The translations under genes and the position numbers were made by a program. The notes under the pieces are model-generated. The model ran no database searches. It was not told the origin of the DNA and saw nothing but the letters and a program-made list of their open reading frames with translations. Positions 26,801 to 37,349 of a stretch of 64,000 nucleotides of DNA are shown one piece after another. Origin of the DNA: Sipunculus nudus (taxonomy: Eukaryota > Annelida > Sipuncula > Golfingiida > Sipunculidae); NCBI GenBank assembly GCA_026874595.1, contig CM049309.1, positions 70,912,926 to 70,976,925 of the forward strand. The letters are read 5' to 3'. Positions within the stretch are counted from its first letter, which is position 1. Each line of letters starts with the position of its first letter.

Positions 26801-29284
26801 TGCCATTCATGTTTATTACCAACATCTAAATTTAGGAAACTCGTGGGCAACCCGTTTGCAGAAAGGAATACAGTACAATTGTCCGTCTTTATTTTCAGTG
26901 AATTTTAAGTTCAGAAGAGAGTCTTCCCTTTGAGACAAGAAGAGTAAGAAAGGGTCCATATGTAAATTCATTTGATTCCCCTTCAGTATTTCTTTTAACT
27001 GAATTGACCAATCTTTTTGGAGTAAACACAAGGATATCAGAATAAGTGCACATGACGATTGAAAGGGCATTTTATTACGATTTCCTGTTTTCTGCATTAC
27101 GTTTTTTCCTTGTATATTTGACCTTAAAGTTAATCAAATATGTTTAGAAACCAAATACCTGATAAATCGAGCACTGTTTCCAAGTCATCTCTGTCTGTGG
27201 CTATACTTGAGGATTTTCTTGAATGTGACTTTGAGCCAGACCGACTTTGACGGGCGCTATTTTTGGGACTTGTTTGTTTGACGCCTGTAGAACTGTTAGC
27301 CCGACAGTGGCTCCTCCTACCGGACTTTGTGTGCTTTGCATCATGTAACTCTGGCTGGTTGCTGTTCCGTCTGTCTTCTTCTGTCCCTATTAAGTTCTCT
27401 ATAAACTGATTTGTCGGGAGTTTCCCGAGAGCAGGCACTTTGTCCAGTAATGTTTGTGTCTGAATGAAAGAGATATACAGAAAGAGTAAATAAAGACGAT
27501 ATATACAAATGCTAAAAGATACATAAATACGATACCTATAGATACACTCTTCATTTTATTACACCTTCAGCTATACATTATAAGATATCATTCTAAAATA
27601 TGTATATTTGAAAGGTTAGCGTACATAGTGAATAGACCCTCAAAATGCTAATCCTTCCCTCGGGGAGATTACGACAGTTAATTAACAACACTATTTCCTT
27701 GGTATTCAGTAAATTATCCCTTGAGACACCATGACACACTCGTTCATACTTGCTCCTAATCTATAAACTTGATCCTGGAAAAGCTACATTTTAAAGGAAA
27801 TATCAACTTTCAAAGAAAGAGCAGGACCAGGCGGACCATTCATTAGTAATGTAGAATAATCATGAACAGACTTGTTTATTTATTTTTTTTTGGCTAAAAT
27901 TTGCTGATGCCACAAACGGGATGGACTGACGACTTATCTAACAGTTATTTGAACACGATTTAATGTCTTTCATAATGTTTCTCATATAATTCGGAAGACT
28001 ATTTCCTTGCTTGGCCCAATATTTGAAGCTTCAGTAGATTCCTATGAAGATGTGCTTTTCAGGTTATGCCGCGGATCAAAATACCAAAATCTTCTTGTTA
28101 CATGATTGTTTTAGTAATGTTACCCTGTCCGCCATTTTTACCTTAACATAATGACGAAAAAAAAGATTAGTTCATTATATAAATATTAATTAAATGGTAA
28201 TTTTTAAAGATGTATCGAGAAGATATGCTTACGTGTTGTTTAAATACTCATTTCCATGTAAGAAATTATTTTGTAAACGAGAGTTGAAAACAGATCGGGT
28301 TACAGAGTTTGAGGTATTGAAAAGCATATCAGAATACAGATTATTATAACAGAATGATAGATTTATAAGATCTCGGAACCACTTCCCGAGATAGAAGTAT
28401 TGTTTTTAGTAAATAATTAATATTTACATATACTGTGGGGCCCTCTGAGATGAGTATATGTTATATACACTAGGAATGTGCGCTACACAGAACCCCAAAC
28501 TTCACTTTGGTATATGGGAATATTATGGTTTCTAATATTATACATCAATATTTTATTCCGATAAAAGAAAAAAAGCTTAATCCCATTAAATGTTTGCACA
28601 GAATAATAACACTTTTCAAAGCATGCATTTATAACTTCATATGCTGAAAATGGAAAAATTTAAACACTATCACTAAACACTTAATATCGAATTATAAAGT
28701 CAAAATATGTATATTTAAAGGAAATTTCAGAACTGCACAAAATTGTGATTAATCGTTTCCCGTCATCTTATATTATTAAGGATCATTAATATATGGCCGA
28801 CATATACAGTGGTTGAAAGTCTAGGGAACTGGTTTCGAAAGATGTTTTCATTTTAAGGTTGAACCATTACCCGTTGATTTTGGGTTTTTTATATGTATAT
28901 GGTTTATTTATGTATAATTTGACTATTAAGAATGAAGTATGAATGAAAATATTCAATATATATATAAATATCACAATAATATAACATGATGTTTGCACAC
29001 AAATACCAGAGCTATAATGTTAAGTTATATAGCTTTGATACGTGTGCCCTATGAGATCTTACTATCAACTCATTGGCATAAAAGGGATTCCTCAGTCTGC
29101 AATAGAAACAATATATTTCGAAAGAAATTAGAACTTCACAAAACTAAAATAACAACTGCACATTTTCTAGTTACAACTGCACAAATATAGGTCAAATGCA
29201 CATTAATACATGGCCTGGTAAACATAGTTAAGATATTGAAAAGCTACTTATGATAAGATAATTATCATTCCGTCTCACCTCCAT
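15693..29284 (-). CDS. LRRC74A: Leucine-rich repeat and EF-hand protein, LRRC74A-like (13 coding exons)
   Basis: Joining 29279-29284, 27159-27459, 26208-26383, 23173-23280, 22214-22307, 21182-21231, 20571-20652, 20203-20288, 19711-19905, 19252-19347, 18707-18964, 17004-17089 and 15693-15741 (minus strand) gives 1587 bp, or 528 residues, with every internal junction GT/AG and in phase. Residues 3-103 are polar, with a Lys/Arg/Ser-rich patch. 104-165 match the LRRC74 N-terminal cap (YENACRRYNTCVSQAF, then YGAGPSGAKAIA). 166-389 are eight RI-type leucine-rich repeats of exactly 28 residues. 467-478 and 503-514 are EF-hand loops (DTDGSMSVSYDE, DEDGDGEIDFSE) with acidic residues at positions 1, 3 and 12. 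Human LRRC74A is of similar length. Its biochemical role is not established. By family, the LRR arc should bind a protein partner, and the EF-hands suggest calcium sensitivity. Both ends are less sure than the middle. Confidence 0.88.
17004..17089 (-). CDS. LRRC74A: LRRC74A-like exon (residues 485-513), second EF-hand
   Basis: Encodes TAKIPLTKEQIEQLIKALDE followed by DGDGEIDF. This is the entering helix and most of a canonical calcium-binding loop. The exon ends CAG/GTAACA in phase 2. Confidence 0.9.
18707..18964 (-). CDS. LRRC74A: LRRC74A-like exon (residues 399-484), first EF-hand
   Basis: Eighty-six codons, phase 0 at both ends. It opens EVTLGPRFKEKLEEVQEKHT, a helical linker after the LRR arc, and ends with loop DTDGSMSVSYDE and exit helix FREGIK. 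It is the longest exon in the C-terminal half. Confidence 0.92.
19252..19347 (-). CDS. LRRC74A: LRRC74A-like exon (residues 367-398), end of LRR arc
   Basis: Thirty-two codons, phase 0 at both ends. Encodes VGRNPVTEDGAMVAMEIF and closes the eighth repeat with LALQLLDLG. Confidence 0.92.
19711..19905 (-). CDS. LRRC74A: LRRC74A-like exon (residues 302-366), repeats 6-7
   Basis: Sixty-five codons, phase 0 at both ends. It carries LKVLRVAWNGFGNVGA and LTELDMTCNRISAEGL repeat cores, both in 28-residue register. Confidence 0.94.
20203..20288 (-). CDS. LRRC74A: LRRC74A-like exon (residues 274-301), repeat 5
   Basis: Encodes ENGTLQEVDLSWNNIRMKGA and so on. The LDLSWN-type core is a hallmark I associate with LRRC74 proteins. 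The exon completes a split Ser codon from the upstream exon. Confidence 0.94.
20571..20652 (-). CDS. LRRC74A: LRRC74A-like exon (residues 246-273), repeat 4
   Basis: Encodes EHPILQNIDLSNNSFGEQAG and onward to the split Ser codon. Acceptor GTGACAG and donor GTAAGC. Confidence 0.93.
21182..21231 (-). CDS. LRRC74A: LRRC74A-like exon (residues 229-245), repeat 3
   Basis: A 50-bp exon encoding NNFTDGDASILADTIE after a split Asn. It is short, but required to keep the repeat register between its neighbours. Confidence 0.92.
21989..22188. mobile_element. 200-bp MITE-like element with 20-bp terminal inverted repeats
   Basis: Left terminus CCATATGCACGAAATGCGGA (21989-22008) matches the reverse complement of the right terminus at 22169-22188 at 19 of 20 positions. 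The interior is palindrome-prone with no ORF of note. No target-site duplication is obvious. It lies in an intron of the LRR/EF-hand gene, and its right end is only 20 bp from the donor of the 22214-22307 exon. The family is not recognised. Confidence 0.7.
22214..22307 (-). CDS. LRRC74A: LRRC74A-like exon (residues 198-229), repeats 2-3
   Basis: Encodes DLSENNLRTHGAKQVAEMLK then NHNLKTLHLA. Donor A/GTGAGA lies 20 bp from a MITE terminus. Confidence 0.95.
23173..23280 (-). CDS. LRRC74A: LRRC74A-like exon (residues 162-197), repeat 1
   Basis: Thirty-six codons, phase 0 at both ends: NNTRVTTLNLRANDLGPDG and so on, ending SITEL. It holds the first full 28-residue repeat. Confidence 0.95.
23429..23471. 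repeat. (TA)n microsatellite
   Basis: Perfect TA run in an intron of the LRR/EF-hand gene. A second, interrupted run follows at 23788-23842. Confidence 0.96.
23788..23842. repeat. Interrupted (TA)n microsatellite
   Basis: TA run broken by AAA and TTT interruptions. Confidence 0.93.
23850..26200. other. Intron sequence of the LRR/EF-hand gene
   Basis: Long intron between the cap exon and the first LRR exon. I see no nested gene. A small hairpin word (ccagccgtgaaaagacagccgg) lies near 24982. Confidence 0.55.
26208..26383 (-). CDS. LRRC74A: LRRC74A-like exon (residues 103-161), N-terminal cap
   Basis: Encodes FDVTGQKTYENACRRYNTCV, then FHRKLPASSVIDMRHYGAGP and SGAKAIAIPMV. This is the region preceding the repeats in LRRC74 proteins. 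Acceptor TTTTTGTAG and donor GTAAGT. Confidence 0.93.
27159..27459 (-). CDS. LRRC74A: LRRC74A-like exon (residues 3-103), basic N-terminal region
   Basis: A 301-bp exon encoding TQTLLDKVPALGKLPTNQF followed by a low-complexity stretch rich in Ser, Lys and Arg (SGRRSHCRANSS, SRSGSKSHSRKSSS). It ends in acidic DDLETVLDLS. It is probably disordered. The exon is open throughout and both splice sites are good. Confidence 0.9.
27470..29270. other. First-intron sequence of the LRR/EF-hand gene
   Basis: AT-rich, with no gene, RNA or structured repeat that I can name. Confidence 0.5.
29279..29284 (-). CDS. LRRC74A: LRRC74A-like, candidate first coding exon (Met-Glu)
   Basis: AACATGGAG/GTGAGA on the minus strand provides ATG GAG in a strong context (A at -3, G at +4), immediately followed by a donor. 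It is in phase 0 with the exon at 27159-27459. The sequence upstream would be 5' UTR. The alternative is the exon at 31770-31886. Confidence 0.55.
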
Positions 29285-29600
29285 GTTTGCGTCTGTTGTA
29301 TGATGAACCCCTGTCAAATGATTGCTCATATCCCGTCACTTAACTCAGGACATAATTCTCATGCGTGTCAAGAAATCCTATACAACATATACAGCGCGGG
29401 CTATTCGCTTCCCTGGTCCGTATCTAAGACCGATCTGAATCACACAGTGATTGAAGACCGGGGTTAGTCTCTGAACAAACAGTCGACTGTTCCGTAATAG
29501 CAGGACTATGGCACTGTTTGTACACTTGACTCTAGTATTTTGTGTGCCTTTACCAGTGCGTGTACGATTAAACAAGGCTACGGTAGCGAAGGGATTAAGT
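29285..29600 (-). promoter_or_regulatory. Putative 5' UTR and promoter flank of the LRR/EF-hand gene
   Basis: Sequence upstream of the candidate ATG at 29284 is less AT-rich than the introns (for example cgcgggctattcgcttccc near 29395). No TATA box or start site can be fixed. Confidence 0.3.
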
Positions 29601-30073
29601 ATTCTCTAGTCACCCATGATAATGGCTTGTTTCTCTATTTTCGACGAGACTACATACAAATAACTCAGCACGCTAACACTACATATATTTCTTTACATAC
29701 AAGTTAGTTAATTGCCGTCCACCTATGCAAAAGTCTGCTCCATACGAACGGCCATGTAGGTTATTCTTGAAATATTTGCATGTACAAGTTCAAAAGAGTA
29801 TGGTTTCGTGGTTTTTCTGATGTACGAAATGATTAAGTTCTGCGATTCAGAGCAAATTATATTTCTAAATAATAACCAAAAAAGTTATATCTATACAATG
29901 ATATTTGAAGCAAAGTGTGACAGGACTTCAGGATTTTTTCCTACTCGAGGATTAGTTTATGAGGCCGATGTAGAACATATGCAAGCCTACGTCTTTCAAT
30001 CATTTTCATTCTCAGTTAAGATTACATTCTAGCATTCTATAAATATGTTAATGAAGGCCGTATGCTTATGCCT

Positions 30074-30097
30074 CCCCCCCCCCCCCCCCCCCCCCCC
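30074..30097 (+). repeat. Poly-C run (24 bp)
   Basis: Uninterrupted C run. Confidence 0.95.
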
Positions 30098-30840
30098 GGC
30101 TCTTCGCGACTCGACTCATCCGCTTGGCGGCCTCGCAATGTGAGCCCTCCCGCCCCTATTCTAAATTCCTGTATCCGCCCCTGGTATCAGAAGAGAAGTC
30201 CTCTGGCCATGCAGAGGAATACCGTACCGCTGACTGCACAGTATGGAATCTCCCGTCTTTTACCATGCATGTGTATGCGTGATACAGTGGCCCATCGAAA
30301 CGTGCTGGATACACATGCGTATAAAGACCCAAGCGTATCAATGGAATTACAACAGTGAATAAAATATGTCGTGCTGTATTACTACTGCACACGTTCACCA
30401 AACGATTCTTAGCTAAAATTTCAAATTTTCCCAAATAAATCAACACAAATGGCACGCATTTATAATGGAGTAACAATATCTTTTAATGAATGACTGTTTA
30501 CGATGTTCATCTCATATATTTTTAAATCTGTCGAGAAGGCGAATTATAATTTCGTTCGAGTTCTCCGTGTTGAACCATCTCTTATTTTAAGATTTGGAGA
30601 TTTGTGCAGGAGGTTTTGGCGTGTGGCACAGCGCATTAGCCAAGCCCTGTCCGGTGTCACGTGACATGACTGCCTGGTAATCGAGTCGAAACGTCAAAAA
30701 AACGATGGATTGGTGGTGGTCCTTCTAATATTCCATCAAAATAATTGTGTTAACAAAATAACTGTTTTCATGAGAAAGACAATTTATATCTTTTATAAGC
30801 TTTTAAGTATAAAATGTATTCATTCAATGTATTCAATTGT

Positions 30841-30861
30841 AAAAAAAAAAAAAAAAAAAAA
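30841..30861 (+). repeat. Poly-A run (21 bp)
   Basis: Uninterrupted A run with no recognisable SINE or LINE body attached. Confidence 0.95.
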
Positions 30862-31410
30862 CAATTGAAGTCTATGGTGTTTTGATACACTGCATTTCAA
30901 TGACGTGATCGGGGTGATCGGGGTGTGTATTAAAGCAACCTTGGATAACAGAAAAGAATAAAAAAGGCGCATCTGTAGTTTGATGTACTCGACTTGTATA
31001 AAAAGGTAGTAATCTAACAAATATAGAGCAGGGTCCCGGTCTAGATGTTGATTTGTGATGCGTAAGGAGTGACCCAGTTAGTCTTTCGTGGTGTGGCGAT
31101 CTAGGCTTAGTTTAATCGAATTTTTATTGGGGTTACACTAACTAAGTGATGATAATTGGCCATAATCCTGTAGAATTTTGGTCTCCTGGGTTTCTTAAAA
31201 CGTTTCAACAATTCCCAAAAACTTTATTTATAATTATTTATAATCTATAAAAAATACATTGTTATCTGAACATTCCCTTAAATGGCGGCCTTGAAATAAA
31301 CCTTTTACAGAACTCCCACCCTGTAACTACAAGAATAAGGAATATTTCATTAAAAAAAGAAATAATATTCTTAATAAACGAAGCACCTCAAACCTGTTTC
31401 TTGAGCCGGA

Positions 31411-31430
31411 GGGGGGGGGGGGGGGGGGGG
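31411..31430 (+). repeat. Poly-G run (20 bp)
   Basis: Uninterrupted G run about 340 bp from the alternative first exon. Confidence 0.95.
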
Positions 31431-31769
31431 TTAGTCACTTCATTTCATGAAGATGTGCCAGGATGCTGAACCAGAAGGGTGATATTTCACTTCGGTTACT
31501 GCAAGGTTACTGCTATTTCCACAAAATGAAAATAGAGAAACTATGTCTTAATGACATATTTGTGTTCTTTGCTGAAATATTACCCCGGTTAAGGCATTAA
31601 TGTCAGTGGTTTTCCTCAAAGAAAGGGTGTGCTTTGAAAAATTTACTCCGGTTGCCGAAAAGGTTCCTGGCTTTGGACCCAGCATATTTTTTTTATGTGG
31701 AATTACAGCCCCCGGCCCGACCCCACCCCGGGTTGTGCAGTTAGCAGGTTAAATGATATAACATGTTAC

Positions 31770-31886
31770 CTTTTTCGCGTCTGTTCCAACAGGTGGCGCT
31801 TTGGAGAAGGATGCACGTTGGACTTCCATCACAGGCGTTATTCCCAGTGTTTGATTTTCTCCTAGAAGTTTACAGCAAATACTGAT
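31770..31886 (-). CDS. LRRC74A: Alternative 5' exon of the LRR/EF-hand gene
   Basis: An open 117-bp minus-strand segment bounded by a good acceptor (ATTTTTTGCAG) and donor (AAG/GTAACA). It joins in phase 0 to the exon at 27159-27459. It reads ISICCKLLGENQTLGITPV, then MEVQRASFSKAPPVGTDAKK. Translation could start at the internal ATG (31827-31829), replacing the two-residue start at 29284 with a 20-residue one. A further upstream exon would have to supply the 5' UTR or more coding sequence. No domain is present, so support is from splice geometry alone. Confidence 0.45.
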
Positions 31887-32111
31887 CTGCAAAAAATATA
31901 GACACCATTTAAGACATAAATTAGACACATATGCTCTGAGATTTTTGGAGATGACTACTTTATTCTCGTCCCTTTTTAACCAATGGAACAACGCGTTTTA
32001 ATTTATAGTGAAGAGAGGTGCCAATTTGTTGATGAAAAAATATATAAAATAATTTTATAAAAAAAAGGCAAATGGAATGACAATAACTTCGATAATATCA
32101 GTATTTTCCAT

Positions 32112-32116
<5 letters not shown>

Positions 32117-32166
<50 letters not shown>
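32117..32166 (+). repeat. (GA)n microsatellite
   Basis: Perfect AG run of about 50 bp. Confidence 0.97.
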
Positions 32167-32168
<2 letters not shown>

Positions 32169-32256
32169 TTTATGGTTAACAAAAGATAATCAAAATTAAA
32201 AAGTAAAAGTAAAGGATAATGGATGAACAATAAGATAGAAAACGCTAGGAAGACTC

Positions 32257-32272
32257 GGGGGGGGGGGGGGGG
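32257..32272 (+). repeat. Poly-G run (16 bp)
   Basis: Uninterrupted G run. Confidence 0.95.
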
Positions 32273-33803
32273 AGTATGAAGGGCAACGGCAGTTCAAATA
32301 CGGCCAAAAAAATATAACGTTACTGCCTTTAAAAGACAGGACAGATGAGAAAACTTTTTATGGCAGTCTGCAAAAAAAAATATTTTATGACTTTATTCAT
32401 GACCTTTAGTAAATTCCCCTTAAAAGCATCACAGCGAAGTACTGAATTTAAGTATATCAAAATTCACGACTTATTTATGGCATGGGGAGCCAGAATAAGA
32501 GAGGGACCGCAATAAACTCCCCATGAAGGCTGGTGATTTTTTTCACACCAAGCGTTTTGTATTCCCTATAGTATCCAATAAAAGTATCTTTATTGTCCCA
32601 TTGATAAATAATTGCAATTTAGGCGGACAATTAAATATGAAATTTATATTATGTCATATAAAAGCAAATGACCCTTCTTTTCTTTGCAATTCTAGCTTAA
32701 GAAATCTTTGTACACGGGGACCCTATCCTTCCTTTGTAGACTGTATAGTGGACTCGAAGATATCTGTCAAATTAGAGTGCTATAGTATGTCCTAAGCTAG
32801 ATTTGTTCATGCCATCATGCTTTTTTTAAGTGTCGCTGATCCGCTAACCTTCCACTAATTAAGTAAATTGATAAAAATTAATCTGTATGTTCTATAAAAT
32901 ACTGAGAAGCTCTTGGTCTCGGATATCATCTAACATGGGTGTGACTAAGTATCTGTGCCTACATACTGTACTTCGCTTATTGTTCGCGAGGTATTTCAAA
33001 TCGCGATTTTCGCAAAAAGGAAATTATCGCGGCAATGAAACCTGCGGCCTGAAACCTTGCCTATATATACACACAGGTGAACGGTGATTTACAGTCTTAC
33101 CTCATTGTCATTTTATTTATGTTACCCAGGCGTCCACACCCGTAAGTTTAATAGTCCAAAGGCAAACTATGATGTTATAAATAAAAACCTAAATGTTATG
33201 TTACCTGTAAGTTAGAGATTGACATTATAAAATTACAAGATCTCTAATTTTCTGTGCCAATATGGGAACAAGAATTTTTACTCGTACTCCTTGGTCCCCG
33301 TCAAATTGATTAGCGCAAGTTAAATAATGTGATAATGGATATACTATGTGCAGATTACTGCATGGTAAGGTATCGAAACTGAAACCCTCGCGAAACAATG
33401 ACAAAATTAAAATCACGAAAAAATAACCTCGCGAATATGAAACCAACCACAGCAATCGTGTAAAATACAAAGTAAGCTCAATGTCACGGCGACATCTATC
33501 GACAAAGTTGAAAACTAATCCCTTTTGCGGACATGGATTATATAAGAAAAGATGAGATATTTATTTTATTTATCCCAAGCTGGAAATTGCATTGTGTCCA
33601 AAAAAATATGAAAGAAATTTTTTTGCCTATAATAAACCTAACTCGAATATACCAGAATTCACCGTAAGGAACTACAAACAGTACAAAACAGGACTGGATG
33701 CAACATACATGCATTCCTTATGAAATATACGTAAATAAATATAATTCCTATAATGCACGGACGGACACATAAACAATATACATATAAAAACAGACAGACT
33801 GCT

Positions 33804-34008
33804 GCATATGAAGATCTTGCTAAAGCAAAGAGGGAAAAGAAATCTAGCGAGTATAAAGCTCATTGATGTGTAGAGATATGGCACGTGGTAAAAAGGAACT
33901 TTTATATCGTTGTACACTGGTATGTGGTGAGCGAAGACGTCCACTTCTCTCGATCCGCAGTGCATCAAAGCAACGTCAAGTGGTTGTGTATCATCTGCCA
34001 TTATGCAG

Positions 34009-34068
<60 letters not shown>

Positions 34069-34104
34069 CATATGAAGATCTTGCTAAAGCAAAGAGGGAA
34101 AAGA
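33804..34104 (+). repeat. 37-bp direct repeat bracketing a (TA)n tract
   Basis: The 37-bp segment at 33804-33840 (begins gcatatgaagatcttgct, ends agagggaaaaga) recurs without mismatch at 34068-34104. A (TA)n tract at 34012-34066 directly abuts the second copy. Sequence beyond the repeats differs, so it is not a full tandem duplication. Confidence 0.9.
34012..34066. repeat. (TA)n microsatellite
   Basis: Perfect TA run of about 55 bp between the two 37-bp repeats. Confidence 0.97.
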
Positions 34105-35108
34105 TATATGTTTTACCAATTCATTTAGTATTGCATGGTACCATTTCCCCATAATAAATACATATTCATAAAAAAAATGAAGTAATTTTAAATCAAAATT
34201 CATTTGATCATATTTATAAAACTGTGTTACATGAAAAAAACATTTTCAAAAGCAACTTCAATAGCACACTAATATGTCAAGCAATGTCAATCTATCACAG
34301 TACACAACAAAATCCCATCTAAGTACCTGCAAAAAAGTAAGCCAAGTCATTTAAAAATTTAAAATTAAAGTACATTTTACTGCATTCTCTGAATACATCA
34401 CTTACAAAGTTAATCCATGCTTACTAAAACATTCATGTTTAAAGTTTACTGACTATGAAAAAAAACTAAATAACAATTTAAATAGCAGGCACAATGAATA
34501 GGTAACTTAATCAGACCAAATCCAATAATGAGTCAAAAAGAACAGCTTCTTGTAACAAATATATAATACATACTATTAAGGTTTATAAAAATATATTGAT
34601 TTTTTAAAAGATATATGATTACAACAAAAACAACTACCCAGAAGAACATGACAACAAAACTACAGGCACTGCAGGCACTGGATTCTTTCTTTATTCACAT
34701 TCAATAGAGTGACAAACGTAAATAATTATAATAGCTTCTAATATATATTTAATTTATTAAAGGCGGTTCTGAATTTGTATACTATTTGGAAAATTTTAAC
34801 TTTATTCTGTTTATCGCAAATAACCTGTTTCGTGATAGAAACAAATTGACTATCATATTATCAGAGAGTTTTTCAAGTCTCTCAGGCGAATGTCTTTGTA
34901 AAGGAACCTCTTATTCTGATACCGGTTCCTCTCGGAATATGCGCAATGATCCCAACAAATCTAGATTGGATCCCTACTCTTTTACTCCCGCAGCTCTCAG
35001 CCAATCAATATGATTCAACTGGCTGTGTGCAGGCTTCCAATCTTACCCCTCATTATGCTTACGTCTCGTACAGCGGTATAATAACTGGTGTATGTGTATG
35101 TGTATGTT

Positions 35109-35123
35109 GGGGGGGGGGGGGGG
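35109..35123 (+). repeat. Poly-G run (15 bp)
   Basis: G run following a TGTATG-rich stretch. Confidence 0.95.
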
Positions 35124-35277
35124 TTATGAATTTCCGTTCTTCTGCCGCAAACATGCTGCGATGTAATGAAATGCATTCTGTTGAACAATTTTGTGGGTAC
35201 GTATCGATGAATGAAATGAAATATAGTCGAAAAATAAATAATAATAATAATAATTTTAACTTAATCTAAACACACAA

Positions 35278-35280
<3 letters not shown>

Positions 35281-35336
<56 letters not shown>
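35281..35336. repeat. (TA)n microsatellite
   Basis: Perfect TA run of 56 bp followed by a short CT run. Confidence 0.97.
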
Positions 35337-35338
<2 letters not shown>

Positions 35339-37335
35339 TCTCTCTCTTTCAGACACTGTCTAGACACATCTGGTTTTCCCTAGGTTTTTGTTTGTTTGAT
35401 GTTAACCGGCGTTACATAACAAAGGTACGTAACTAGGACTCTAAATGCAGGTAATGAGAACCCGTCACGCCAATCATCACGGAGGTGTTCATCCGTGAAA
35501 AGGCAACAGTCTTTGGTAAGAAGTTGTTAGTCCATTTTATAGATATAGGTGTAGTGTATAGGTTATCAGAGTACAAAATAACAATAATTATTTAATGAAC
35601 TTAGTGTATGTACATTTAGTTTTAATTCGCTTGGCTTTCGGGTGCGCGCCTGGTAAATAATTTTACAAATATTTACGATTTCACTTGAAATAGTAGAATA
35701 ATGCCTGGTTATTAAGGCCCTTTGTGGGCAAAAATAATCCATAGAAACACGGTCTTCATTTTGAAGTTTGAAAATGTAGCCGACAAGCACTTTTTGGGAA
35801 AATATAGATCTCAAAGATGTTTCAATCAACACCATCATCGTAAATTTTGTTTGCACTTCATCAACGCCCCTTCCGTGACTCTCCAGCCCGAATAGCCGCA
35901 CGACAGTAAACTAATAACTATTTTTTTTCAAGCAGGAACAGCTGGAAGCCATGCAATGCTTTGCATGCAAAGTGCTTTAAGATGATTTGAAAATTCCATG
36001 TGTATATGGAATCCGACAATGCAGAGCAGACCATGTAGGCAGAATTTTATTTGGTACGCCTCTGAGATTGTGGCCAGTTTATAAGTCAGAGCCGACATCG
36101 CTGTTGCTTATATATAGAGATTTTTTTATTAAAGTTTCAACGGATCATTATTTTTTTAATAGACGTCAAACACCGGAATAGGGCCTTTAAATGTTTTCAT
36201 AATTGACCAGTGAACTGTTAATGTCCAAAATATATATTTACCCTACATCCCCTATATATAATTAAAAAACTGTCATATAATGCAATTCAGAAGTTTTCAT
36301 CAGTCAGTGGTTTTAGCTACTGTGACTGGATGAATACTCCCGTACTCGTTGACAAAGCCACGGGTCAACGATCACGTGACAAACATCATTCAAGGTTGAA
36401 GTGGCAAACCATATGCGGGTATATACCTTGGGGGAGTTGCATGACTGGTCAAAGGAATTTGTGTTATATACCAGTGAAACAAATGATGAAGGTAAAAATG
36501 CATTGATGAAAACTACTAATATGCAGGTATAAGGAGATTTAAAGGAGAATTAGTTTTATTCCCGACTTGGACATAAATTTCAGTAATTTGATTAATTTGG
36601 TCTAATACATTGTTGCGATAATGTTGACCGAAAACTCATTCAACACCGACCATAGAGACCGGTCCACCGGTGTGAATTGGTCAACCTTGTACCTTTAATT
36701 CCTTATTCATAATGAATACAGGAGTACCCATATGGACGTTTATTCTCGTGTATACTATATATATGTTTACAAGACGGCATGACTAGCTTGCAAAAAAATA
36801 TATTAATATTAATTTTTTCTGGAACCTGAACTGTTACCTTTTTAATCTTATTTTTAGATACAGGTAAAAATAAGGAAACAGAATTCCTAGAAAAAAAGAC
36901 AACTCTATTTTGAATAAAGGGAAATATATATAGAATTATGGTAAAACTTTGACCAAGTAGAACCTTAAAGCTAATGGGGGATGTCAGACCATGATTAGGA
37001 AACACAAAAATGAAACGTTTGTCGTGCAAGGAAATACAGTGTAAGGCCGCTATAATTTGCCAACCATTCCTTCAGCAAATTCGTCAGCCTCAGCTTACGC
37101 CGAAGTCAAGATTGTAAAAGAGACACCCTGAATTTGATAATAGTGTGTTATGCTAATGAATCAATATTAAGGGTCCCTATACAAGTATGGCTGAGGATAT
37201 TTAAAATACATGTGAATCACAACCCATCTGTTATTGCTGATCCGTCAAGCTGAGAGGCAGATATGTAACCATAGCCTATCATTCTTATTATTAATATATT
37301 GTATTTCCAGTATAAAATCTTATTCTCTGAATAGC

Positions 37336-37349
37336 GGGGGGGGGGGGGG
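37336..37349 (+). repeat. Poly-G run (14 bp)
   Basis: G run close to C-rich patches (37380-37430). Confidence 0.93.

Larger units (their letters stand above)
29600..31760. other. Gap between the two candidate first exons
   Basis: Holds a 24-bp poly-C run, a 21-bp poly-A run and a 20-bp poly-G run. No coding exon was recognised. A GC-rich patch at 30100-30330 and tRNA-like words near 30620 are noted but unsupported. Confidence 0.4.

Noticed and set aside
30610-30690. tRNA-like words (gtggcacagcgcattagcc, then gtaatcgagtcgaaac)
   Set aside because: Box B does not match and no cloverleaf can be drawn; not enough for a tRNA or SINE.
35566-35901. 111-codon minus ORF
   Set aside because: Looked coherent at first, but no family is recognisable and no splice signals bound it; left unannotated.
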